Shown piece after piece: positions 5,063 through 11,050 of a stretch of DNA of 11,137 nt. The position numbers and the translations under genes are program-made. Below the pieces are notes generated by a model. The model saw only the letters and a list, made by a program, of their open reading frames with translations, ran no database searches and had not been told where the DNA came from. Numbering within the stretch: the stretch's first letter is position 1; every line of letters begins with the position of its first letter. Location: NCBI GenBank assembly GCA_045650025.1, contig JAZRQR010000138.1, positions 1 to 11,137 of the forward strand, read 5' to 3'. This DNA comes from SVQP01 sp045650025. GTDB lineage: Bacteria; Bacillota; Clostridia; Oscillospirales; CAG-272.

Positions 5063-7588
5063 ATGGCAGAAATCAAGTTTCAGATCGCAAAAAGCGACCG
5101 TATTTCTCGCTTAATCGAGCATCTTTACGCAAAGCTGCCCGAGATCGAGCCTTACCGCGCCGAGCTGGTAACCGAAAGCTATAAGAATACGGAAAATCTC
5201 CCCATTGTGAAAAGAAGAAGTGCCGCTCTGCGTCACATCTTGGAAAATATTCCGATCGTCATCCGCCCCGACGAGCTGATCGTTGGCGCAAACTCGGTAT
5301 CCCCCCGTGGTTGCCAGACCTACCCCGAGTACTCCTTTGAGTGGCTGCGCCCCGAGTACGAAACGGTAGCAACCCGTGAGGCTGACCCCTTCTACATCTC
5401 GCCCGAAACCGTGGCAAGACTGGAAAAGGTACATCCTTACTGGTATGGCAAGACGGTCAGCGACCTTGCTGCCGCCAACATGGACAAGGAATGTCTGGAT
5501 ATCTTTATGAACCACGGCATTTTCACGGTCGGTAACTACTTCTATAACGGCATCGGTCACGTATGTGTCGATTACGAAAAGGTCATTACCCTTGGTATGG
5601 AGGGCATCATCGGTCAGGCTGAGCAGGAAATGGCTAAGCTTGACATGGGTCAGGGCGATTACCTGTCCCGCAAGCACTTCCTGGAGGCTGTGATCGAAAG
5701 TGCGCAGGCTGTTACCGCATACGGCCACAGATATGCAGAGCTTGCATATAACATGGCTGTTGACGCCGAGGGCGAGCGTAAGCAGGAGCTGCTGCGCATT
5801 GCAGAGACCTGCTCGCAGGTTCCCGGTAAGCCCGCAAGAAGCTTCTATGAGGCTTGCCAGTCCTTCTGGTTCGTGCAGCAGATCCTGCAGCTGGAATCCA
5901 GCGGACACTCGATCTCCCCCGGTACCTTTGACCGTTACATGTACCCCTGGTTCAAGTACGATATCGACCGCGGTATCGAAACGCTTGAATCCGCACAGGA
6001 GCTGCTGGATTGCATCTGGGTCAAGTTCAATGACCTGAATAAGGTGCGTGACGCCGCTTCCGCAGAGGGCTTTGCCGGCTACGGCATGTTCCAGAACCTG
6101 ATCGTAGGCGGTCAGGACGAGAACGGCTACGACGTTACCAACGAGCTGTCCTTCATGTGCATGGAGGCACAGTGCCACGTACGTCTGCCCCAGCCTTCGC
6201 TTTCCATCCGCGTATGGAACAAATCCCCCCACGATCTTCTGATCAAGGCTGCAGCCGTTACCCGCGAGGGTATGGGCGTGCCTGCCTTCTATAACGACGA
6301 GGTCATCATCCCCGCTATGATGGATCGCGGCATTTCCCTTAAGGAAGCTCGCCGCTACTGCATCATCGGTTGCGTAGAGCCTTGCGTACCTCACTACACC
6401 GACGGCTGGCACGATGCTGCATTCTTCAACATGTGCCGTCCTATGGAAATGGTATTCTCCAACGGCGTGGACAAGGGCGAGCAGATCGGCCCCAAGACCG
6501 GCGACGTTTGCAAGATGGGCAGCTTCCAGGATTTCTACGAAGCATACAAGACCCAGCAGGAATTCTTTGTTAAGATGATGGTGCAGGCAGACAACGCAGT
6601 CGACTACGCACACAGCGTTCGTTGCCCCCTGCCCTTCCAGGCATCGCTGATCGATGACTGTATGGCACGCGGCAAGTCCAACCAAGAGGGCGGCGCAAGA
6701 TACAACTTCACCGGTCCTCAGGGCTTTGGTATTGCAAACAACACCGATGGTCTGTTGGCTGTCAAGACTCTGGTCTTTGATACCAAGCAGGTCACCATGG
6801 AGGAATATAAGGAAGCCATTCAGAACAACTTTGGCGAGGGCTACATTCCCAAGAAGGCTGAGGAGCTGACGGTTGAGGCTGTCAAGCAGCTGGTTGAAGC
6901 AGGTGCAAACGTCACGGGCGCACAGATCAGCGAGATCTACCAGAGCTTCCTGACCGCATCCTTCCTCCCCGCAGACAAGAAACAGCGTTATCAGCAGATC
7001 CGCGAGCTGATCATGGCACTTCCCAAGTACGGTAACGACCTTGAGGACGTTGACATGTTCGCACGTGAGGTCGGCGAGACCTATACCGATATCCTGCCCC
7101 AGTACACCAACTGCCGCGGCGGTATCTTCCAGGCAGGTCTGTACCCCGTATCCGCAAACGTACCGCTGGGCTACCAGACCGGTGCAACGCCGGACGGCAG
7201 ACTTTCCAACACCCCCATTGCAGACGGCGTAGGCCCTGCGTCCGGCAGAGACGTGCTCGGCCCCACCGCAACTGCAAACTCGGTATCCCGCCTCAACCAC
7301 GCAGCAGCCTCCAACGGCACGCTGTTTAACCAGAAGTTCCATCCCACGGCTCTTGCGGGCATGCAGGGACTGGAAAAGTTCGTGGCTTACCTGCGCACCT
7401 TCTTTGATCAGAAGGGTATGCACGTACAGTACAACGTAGTCTCCAAAGAAACGCTGCTGGACGCACAGGCGCATCCCGAAAACTATAAGACGCTGGTCGT
7501 TCGCGTTGCGGGCTACAGCGCACTCTTCACCACCCTTTCCCGTTCGCTTCAGGACGATATCATCAACAGAACCGAACAGGGCTGGTAA
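5063..7588 (+). CDS. Glycyl radical enzyme, B12-independent diol dehydratase type
   Basis: 841 residues, full length. The active-site loop is GCVEP, with thiyl Cys437 and base Glu439. The radical site is RVAGYSA with Gly817 near the C-terminus. Residues matching the substrate pocket of Clostridium butyricum glycerol dehydratase are present: Asn158 and His166 (GNYFYNGIGH), His282-Ser283 (SGHSIS), and Asp451 in GWHDAAFFN, 14 residues after the Cys. The Asp451 context argues against choline lyase CutC. A stretch of about 50 residues near 590-650, absent from that glycerol dehydratase, and the NVPLG loop point to the longer propanediol dehydratase branch. Expected reaction: 1,2-propanediol to propionaldehyde (or glycerol to 3-hydroxypropionaldehyde). 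There is no N-terminal targeting extension. Position 441 is Cys where related enzymes have Gln. Confidence 0.93.
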   Translation: MAEIKFQIAKSDRISRLIEHLYAKLPEIEPYRAELVTESYKNTENLPIVKRRSAALRHILENIPIVIRPDELIVGANSVSPRGCQTYPEYSFEWLRPEYETVATREADPFYISPETVARLEKVHPYWYGKTVSDLAAANMDKECLDIFMNHGIFTVGNYFYNGIGHVCVDYEKVITLGMEGIIGQAEQEMAKLDMGQGDYLSRKHFLEAVIESAQAVTAYGHRYAELAYNMAVDAEGERKQELLRIAETCSQVPGKPARSFYEACQSFWFVQQILQLESSGHSISPGTFDRYMYPWFKYDIDRGIETLESAQELLDCIWVKFNDLNKVRDAASAEGFAGYGMFQNLIVGGQDENGYDVTNELSFMCMEAQCHVRLPQPSLSIRVWNKSPHDLLIKAAAVTREGMGVPAFYNDEVIIPAMMDRGISLKEARRYCIIGCVEPCVPHYTDGWHDAAFFNMCRPMEMVFSNGVDKGEQIGPKTGDVCKMGSFQDFYEAYKTQQEFFVKMMVQADNAVDYAHSVRCPLPFQASLIDDCMARGKSNQEGGARYNFTGPQGFGIANNTDGLLAVKTLVFDTKQVTMEEYKEAIQNNFGEGYIPKKAEELTVEAVKQLVEAGANVTGAQISEIYQSFLTASFLPADKKQRYQQIRELIMALPKYGNDLEDVDMFAREVGETYTDILPQYTNCRGGIFQAGLYPVSANVPLGYQTGATPDGRLSNTPIADGVGPASGRDVLGPTATANSVSRLNHAAASNGTLFNQKFHPTALAGMQGLEKFVAYLRTFFDQKGMHVQYNVVSKETLLDAQAHPENYKTLVVRVAGYSALFTTLSRSLQDDIINRTEQGW

Positions 7589-7589
7589 A

Positions 7590-7742
7590 GCAATGCCGTC
7601 ATAGGCGGCATTGCAGTGATATATTTCGCCGCATGGCGAAATGTGATATTTTGCTTCGCAAAGTGATATTTGCGCGATGCGCGAGTGAAATATTCCGCCT
7701 TTGGCGGAATGTGAAGGTTGAAATTTGCCGCAGGCAAATTTC
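7590..7742 (+). repeat. Tandem hairpin array with conserved GTGATAT spacer (array 2)
   Basis: Six hairpins follow the GRE stop codon directly: 7590-7614 (GCAATGCCG / CGGCATTGC), 7623-7642 (ATTTCGCC / GGCGAAAT), 7650-7662 (TTTGC / GCAAA), 7670-7684 (TTGCGC / GCGCGA, one G-U), 7692-7710 (ATTCCGCC / GGCGGAAT) and 7720-7742 (about 10 bp, AAATTTGCC / GGCAAATTT). The stems differ in sequence, but the spacers are alike: GTGATAT occurs three times (7616-7622, 7643-7649, 7663-7669) and then as GTGAAAT (7685-7691). No T run follows. The array could protect the GRE transcript or lower read-through to the activase. It may be a dispersed genomic repeat. Confidence 0.8.
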
Positions 7743-7751
7743 CATCACAAA

Positions 7752-7803
7752 TTGTAGGGGCGATCATTGATCGCCCGTGCGAAAGCAATGTGCGCCCCTA
7801 CAA
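7752..7803. repeat. 52-bp inverted-repeat element (MITE/REP-like)
   Basis: The ends are perfect 11-bp inverted repeats: TTGTAGGGGCG (7752-7762) and CGCCCCTACAA (7793-7803). The left half also holds an alternative 9-bp hairpin, GGGCGATCA / TGATCGCCC (7758-7776). The outer stem and the inner hairpin share bases, so they cannot form together. I recall similar GTAGGGGCG elements scattered in gut Clostridia genomes, but I cannot search for that here. It ends 27 nt before the activase start and just before its RBS. Confidence 0.65.
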
Positions 7804-7830
7804 AGCAAAATTCTTTTGAAAGGATCCGTT

Positions 7831-8622
7831 ATGGAACAGTATTACGACAGAGTCGGTCGTGTGTTTGATATTCAGCGTTATTCGGTCCACGACGGACCCG
7901 GCATCCGCACCATCGTATTTTTGAAGGGTTGCTTCTTGCGCTGCAAGTGGTGCTGCAACCCCGAATCCCAGGATTTCAAGATCCAGCAAATGGAACAGGG
8001 CGGCAAGACAAAGACGGTCGGCTACGATATTTCTGTCAGAGACCTGATGGAAGAGATCGCCAAGGACCGCATGTACTTCCAGCGCTCGGGCGGCGGCATT
8101 ACGCTCTCCGGCGGTGAGTGCCTGGCGCAGCCCGAATTTACCGAGGCGCTGCTGCGCGCCTGCCACGATTACGGCTTTACCACCGCAATTGAAACCACCG
8201 GCTTTGCAAAGCGCGAGATCATTGAGCGCATCATCCCCCACGTGGATTACGTGCTCATGGACATCAAGCACATGGACAGCGCAAAGCATCAGGAGTTCAC
8301 CGGCAGACCCAACGAGCTGATCCTCGACAACGCCAAGTGGATCGCACAGAATGCGCACAGTATGACCGTGCGTGTGCCTACCGTTCCCACCTTTAACGCA
8401 ACGGCACAAGAGATCCGCGAGATCGCTAAATTTGCAAACACGTTGCCCGGTGTCAAGGAGATACACCTGCTCCCCTACCACCGCTTAGGCACAGATAAAT
8501 ATACGGGCATCGGCAGAACCTATACCCTGCCCGACATTCTCCCTCCCAATAAGGAGAGTATGGAAGCGCTGGTCGCAGCCGCGCAGAGCGTGTGCGATCT
8601 GCACGTACAAATTGGAGGTTAA
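7831..8622 (+). CDS. Glycyl radical enzyme activase, radical SAM, short form
   Basis: 263 residues from ATG 7831, with RBS GAAAGGA at 7818-7824. A longer frame opening at 7777 would run through the repeat element and is not used. The enzyme uses S-adenosylmethionine and a 4Fe-4S cluster to abstract hydrogen from Gly817 of the GRE. Cluster ligands are Cys34, Cys38 and Cys41 (GCFLRCKWC), followed by NPE. The upstream HDGPGIRT and the SGGGITLSGGE (86-96) motifs are typical of GRE activases. Between NPE and the RDLMEEI helix there are only about 25 residues and no cysteines, so the ferredoxin-like two-cluster insert of most dehydratase-type activases is missing, as in PFL activase. Its stop is 1 nt from the next start, so translation is probably coupled. 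Confidence 0.95.
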   Translation: MEQYYDRVGRVFDIQRYSVHDGPGIRTIVFLKGCFLRCKWCCNPESQDFKIQQMEQGGKTKTVGYDISVRDLMEEIAKDRMYFQRSGGGITLSGGECLAQPEFTEALLRACHDYGFTTAIETTGFAKREIIERIIPHVDYVLMDIKHMDSAKHQEFTGRPNELILDNAKWIAQNAHSMTVRVPTVPTFNATAQEIREIAKFANTLPGVKEIHLLPYHRLGTDKYTGIGRTYTLPDILPPNKESMEALVAAAQSVCDLHVQIGG

Positions 8623-8623
8623 T

Positions 8624-9004
8624 ATGAACAATTTCCCTCAGGATCTGCATATGCAGGATAAAATGCGCATCGTCCAGGAGCTGGTTCCCGGCAGACAGAT
8701 CACGCTTGCGCATATCATTGCAAATCCCGATCCGATTCTTTATCAGAAAATGGGTCTTGACCCCAAGCTTGACTACACCCACGCTGCCATCGGCGTGCTG
8801 ACCGTCAGTCCTGCAGAAACTGCCGTCATCACGGCGGATATCGCGCTCAAGAACGCGGGCGTGGATCTCGGCTTCGTAGACCGCTTCTCGGGCACGTTGA
8901 TCATCACGGGCAGAGTTTCCGAGGTGGAGTCCGCATTCCACGCCATCGCCGATTATTTCCGCGATAAGCTGCATTTTGCGGTCTGTGACGTCACCAAGAC
9001 CTGA
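8624..9004 (+). CDS. eutS: Circularly permuted BMC-H shell protein (EutS/PduU family)
   Basis: 126 residues from ATG 8624, with GGAGG at 8614-8618. An in-frame TTG at 8612 overlaps the activase end and is not preferred. The order of elements is that of EutS/PduU, where secondary structure from the C-terminus of the BMC fold is moved to the front: RIVQELVPGRQITLAHIIANP at the N-terminus, then AIGVLTVSPAETAVITADIALKNAGV, DRFSGTLIITG, and a terminal FAVCDVTKT. Family members form hexamers whose relocated N-terminal strands make a small beta-barrel over the pore, usually closing it. The 22-residue N-terminal leader before the barrel segment (MNNFPQDLHMQDKM) is ordinary for the family. It is probably a minor shell tile. 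It precedes the EutP/PduV gene, as in eut and pdu operons. Confidence 0.95.
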   Translation: MNNFPQDLHMQDKMRIVQELVPGRQITLAHIIANPDPILYQKMGLDPKLDYTHAAIGVLTVSPAETAVITADIALKNAGVDLGFVDRFSGTLIITGRVSEVESAFHAIADYFRDKLHFAVCDVTKT

Positions 9005-9006
9005 TC

Positions 9007-9462
9007 ATGAAAAAGCTGATCTTAGTCGGCAGAGTTGCAGCAGGCAAAACCACCCTGACCCAAGCGCTCAAGGGCGAGCAGCTGCACTACTGCAAGACAC
9101 AGTATATCAATTATTTCGATACCATTATTGACACACCCGGCGAGTATACCGAAGTCAAGCAACTGGGCGCGGCTCTCGCACTCTATGCTTACGAGGCAGA
9201 CATCGTCGGTATTGTCATAAGTGCCAACGAGCCGTTTTGCGTCTTTCCCCCCGCCATTACCTGCATGGTTAACCGTGAGGTGATCGGCATCGTGACGGGT
9301 GTGGACAAGCCCGACGGCAACGTCGAACAGGTCAGACGCTGGCTAAAGCTTTGCGGCTGCGAGAAGATCTTTGAGGTCAGCTCTTACTCCGGACAGGGAC
9401 TGACCGAGATCATCGAATACCTGCGCGAGCCGGGTGACGCACCCGACGCAAGACCCGTATAA
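9007..9462 (+). CDS. eutP: EutP/PduV P-loop GTPase-like protein
   Basis: 151 residues, normal for EutP/PduV. The P-loop is GRVAAGKTT (8-16), the G3 motif DTPGEY (42-47), and a G4-like TGVDKPDGN motif near residue 100. These are small Ras-like P-loop proteins of uncertain role. PduV has been reported to associate with the outside of the Pdu shell through its N-terminus and to affect organelle movement, and some EutP members have acetate kinase activity. The latter would fit an operon that has PduL but no visible kinase. The protein is short, without the extended N-terminus of some PduV. Its start lies 2 nt after the EutS stop, indicating translational coupling. The last ten residues are Pro/Asp/Ala-rich. 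Confidence 0.93.
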   Translation: MKKLILVGRVAAGKTTLTQALKGEQLHYCKTQYINYFDTIIDTPGEYTEVKQLGAALALYAYEADIVGIVISANEPFCVFPPAITCMVNREVIGIVTGVDKPDGNVEQVRRWLKLCGCEKIFEVSSYSGQGLTEIIEYLREPGDAPDARPV

Positions 9463-9486
9463 AACACCGAAAGGATACAAAATACT

Positions 9487-10278
9487 ATGAGCATGACCAA
9501 GGTTATTTGCTTTGCCAACAACAAGGGCGGAAGCGGAAAATCCACCACCTGTTCCAACGTGGGCTATGCCATGTCCGCAATGGGCAAAAAGGTTCTGATG
9601 ATCGACGGCGATATGCAGATGAATCTGACGCTTTCCTTCTTTGATGAGGAAACCGCGCTGGAATACGCCAAGAACGGCAAGAATCTCTACACCGCAATGC
9701 GCGAGCAGAAGGATCTGTACGACTTTATCGTGCCCACCGAGTACGAGGGTCTGGACATCATCCCCTCCTCCACGCTCATGAGCAGCATCGAGTTTGAGCT
9801 GTTCACCAAGTGGCAGCGCGAATTCATTTTGCGCCAAGGGCTGACCAAGATCATGGCTCTGAACAAATACGATTATATCCTGATCGACTCTCCCCCCACC
9901 CTGGGCTGCTGGGTCATGAACATCATGTGCGCGTCCGATTACCTCATCGTGCCGGTCGAGGCATCGCCTTGGGGTCTGTTCGGCCTTGCTAACATGTTTG
10001 AGTTCTACGAGCAGGTCAAGAACATCGCGCCCAAGCTGGAGCTGATGGGCATCGCGGTCACCAAAGCAAGCGAGCGCAAGAACTACTTCAAGCAGACCAT
10101 GGAAACCTTGGCAGAGCTTGATAACGTCAGACTGTTTGAAAACTACATCCGCGTAGACAGCACCGTCGAGTGGGCGCAGGATAACTCCAAGCCCGTCTGC
10201 GCATACAAGAAATCCAGCCGCGCAGCCGGCGAATATACCAAACTCACAGAGGAGGTTCTCCAATATGCCAATCGGTAA
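9487..10278 (+). CDS. ParA/MinD-family ATPase, likely BMC positioning (McdA-like)
   Basis: 263 residues. It has the deviant Walker A box KGGSGKST (13-20) with the signature Lys13 of ParA/MinD ATPases, the Walker A' MIDGDMQMN (38-46), and the Walker B ILIDSPPTLG (131-140, Asp134). There is no N-terminal HTH, so it is of the small, Soj-like ParA type, and no C-terminal amphipathic membrane helix of MinD type is evident. It sits in the same operon as shell and cargo genes, 24 nt after the EutP gene, and overlaps by 14 nt the small basic protein, the arrangement of a ParA ATPase with its partner. By analogy with McdA of carboxysomes, it would bind nucleoid DNA as an ATP dimer and move the organelles. 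Chromosome or plasmid segregation is less likely, as no ParB or parS is seen. RBS GAAAGGA at 9469-9475. Confidence 0.88.
   Translation: MSMTKVICFANNKGGSGKSTTCSNVGYAMSAMGKKVLMIDGDMQMNLTLSFFDEETALEYAKNGKNLYTAMREQKDLYDFIVPTEYEGLDIIPSSTLMSSIEFELFTKWQREFILRQGLTKIMALNKYDYILIDSPPTLGCWVMNIMCASDYLIVPVEASPWGLFGLANMFEFYEQVKNIAPKLELMGIAVTKASERKNYFKQTMETLAELDNVRLFENYIRVDSTVEWAQDNSKPVCAYKKSSRAAGEYTKLTEEVLQYANR
10250..10255 (+). promoter_or_regulatory. Strong RBS inside the ParA gene for the overlapping small gene
   Basis: AGGAGG lies within the last codons of the ParA gene, 9 nt before ATG 10265. It supports the 14-nt gene overlap (10265-10278) as real and implies coupled, near-stoichiometric translation of the ATPase and its partner. 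Confidence 0.75.
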
Positions 10279-10597
10279 GCAGAGCATCAACAGAGTGGCT
10301 AAAAAAGCCGACGTAGAGGACGTAAAGCCCATCGTGGCAGAACAGCCCACCAAAGAAGAAAAGCCCGCTACGGCGAAAAAAACGACCTCCTGCAAGGCAT
10401 CCGCAAAAGCTCCTGAAAAGAAGACCGCACCCAAGGCTGCAAAGCCCGTAGAGGAAAAGGTAGCCCCCGCCGTCACCGAGCACGTCATCGCCAATATCGA
10501 CCCTGCCGTGGTCGAAGCTGTCGTCGGTAAACCCACCCCCGCCCCCAAGGACGGCAAGGTCAAGGTCACCGATCCTATGCCTAACTACCTACTCTGA
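10265..10597 (+). CDS. Small Lys/Ala/Pro-rich protein, candidate ParA partner / shell adaptor (McdB-like)
   Basis: 110 residues, no family that I recognise. Three parts are visible. Residues 1-15 (IGKQSINRVAKK) are basic with spaced Ile/Ile/Val, a possible amphipathic helix. Residues 16-70 are low-complexity Lys/Ala/Pro/Glu and probably disordered. Residues 71-90 (TEHVIANIDPAVVEAVVGKP) resemble the last strand and turn of a BMC domain: VIANIDPAVV matches VMGRIDPAVV of the PduT-like protein, with IDPAVV identical. The tail ends DPMPNYLL. Residues 31-47 closely match the C-terminal tail of the BMC-H at 614-1024. It overlaps the ParA gene by 14 nt and has a strong RBS. The basic N-terminus, disorder, size and position fit a ParA-stimulating adaptor such as McdB. 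No sequence homology to McdB can be claimed. It is the last gene of the operon. Confidence 0.8.
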   Translation: MPIGKQSINRVAKKADVEDVKPIVAEQPTKEEKPATAKKTTSCKASAKAPEKKTAPKAAKPVEEKVAPAVTEHVIANIDPAVVEAVVGKPTPAPKDGKVKVTDPMPNYLL

Positions 10598-10612
10598 TTG
10601 AGCCACATACGA

Positions 10613-10650
10613 AACACCGCCAAGGAATGCTCCTCGGCGGTGTTCTTTTC
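10613..10650 (+). terminator. Rho-independent terminator of the BMC operon
   Basis: The inverted repeat AACACCGCC (10613-10621) / GGCGGTGTT (10636-10644) has inner pairing AGGA / TCCT around a short loop and is followed by CTTTTC. It lies 15 nt after the last stop codon and ends the + strand operon. The tail has only four T residues in a row, but the stem is long and GC-rich. Confidence 0.88.
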
Positions 10651-10870
10651 ATGCATAAAATCAAAGCGTGCGCACTGTTCCACGTAACTGTAGGGAGAGG
10701 CGCCTCGACTGTCCGCAGATCTTGAAATGCAGAACAGTTATCATATCATCCATAATACCTCAAAAACTCATCGTAGGGCGAGAGGATGCTACCACCGCAT
10801 CAATTTCTCCTGCAAAAAGAACACCTCTCAGGGACGATATTTTCATCGTAGGAGCAATTTAAGAATCAAC
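10651..10870. other. Intergenic stretch without supported genes
   Basis: About 220 bases between the operon terminator and the opposing terminators. Two short overlapping frames here have no convincing RBS or protein-like composition. The stretch holds fragments resembling dispersed repeats: TGTAGGGAGAGGCGCCTCGA (from 10689) with palindrome GAGGCGCCTC, and two direct copies of TCATCGTAGG (10768-10777 and 10843-10852). A weak hairpin ACGAT / ATCGT occurs near 10834-10849. I see no tRNA, no 5S rRNA and no promoter that I would defend. Confidence 0.5.
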
Positions 10871-10907
10871 AAAAACGCCGAGAGCGACCAGACGGTTACT
10901 CTCGGCG
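10871..10907 (-). terminator. Rho-independent terminator, - strand (rRNA side)
   Basis: The perfect 9-bp inverted repeat CGCCGAGAG (10876-10884) / CTCTCGGCG (10899-10907) is preceded on the + strand by AAAAA (10871-10875). Read on the - strand, the stem is followed by TTTTTG, so it stops transcription coming from the 23S rRNA gene. The + side lacks a T run. Confidence 0.75.
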
Positions 10908-10929
10908 GTGTTATCTCAAAAATTGCATG

Positions 10930-10955
10930 AAAAAAGGTCGGCATTTAGCCGAACC
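10930..10955 (-). terminator. Rho-independent terminator, - strand, first after the 23S gene
   Basis: On the - strand the sequence reads GGTTCGGC, loop TAAAT, GCCGACC, then TTTTTT: a stem with one bulge and a run of six T. It lies about 85 nt beyond the 3' end of the 23S rRNA and is the likely main terminator of that rRNA operon, with the stem at 10876-10907 as backup. Confidence 0.8.
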
Positions 10956-11028
10956 GCAACTTTTCAATTCTATCTGTGACAAGACGAATAAGGATGAGTA
11001 GAAAATGAAACTCAAGTAATACTGTAAA

Positions 11029-11050
11029 CTTGAACCTAAGGAGGTTCAAG
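11029..11050 (-). repeat. Hairpin at the 3' end of 23S rRNA
   Basis: A perfect 9-bp inverted repeat CTTGAACCT (11029-11037) / AGGTTCAAG (11042-11050) with loop AAGG. The right arm, read on the - strand, is the terminal segment CTTGAACC of 23S rRNA, which normally pairs with the 5' end of the molecule. The left arm is a downstream copy able to compete for it. It may act in 3' processing. Confidence 0.6.

Noticed and set aside
5111..7474. Very long open frame on the - strand opposite the GRE gene
   Set aside because: It is a mirror of the GRE coding frame: composition is rich in Val, Leu, Cys and His with no recognisable domain, and the + strand gene has all catalytic motifs. The same holds for 3162-4316 opposite PduS and 9343-10569 opposite ParA.
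5063..7588. Choline trimethylamine-lyase (CutC) or pyruvate formate-lyase
   Set aside because: The GWHDAAFFN stretch with Asp451 and the His166/His282/Ser283 set match diol dehydratases. PFL has a double-Cys active site, which is absent here.
7590..7742. CRISPR array
   Set aside because: The repeated parts are short (7 nt) and the variable parts are palindromes of unequal length. There are no 25-40-nt direct repeats with unique spacers and no cas genes.
7777..7830. Earlier start for the activase, giving an 18-residue N-terminal extension
   Set aside because: The extension would be encoded by the inverted-repeat element, and a good RBS (7818-7824) precedes ATG 7831, where the conserved GRVFDIQRYS region begins soon after.
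8612..8623. TTG start for the EutS-like gene
   Set aside because: It overlaps the activase stop and the GGAGG motif itself, whereas ATG 8624 is correctly spaced from that RBS.
10668..10930. Two small overlapping + strand frames after the terminator
   Set aside because: There is no good RBS, they lie downstream of a strong terminator, and they overlap repeat fragments and opposing terminators. The composition is not protein-like.
10651..11040. 5S rRNA or tRNA gene next to the 23S end
   Set aside because: I searched by eye on both strands for the conserved 5S core and for tRNA T-loop (GTTCRANNC) and acceptor stems and found none. GGTTCAAG at 11043 belongs to the 23S end hairpin.
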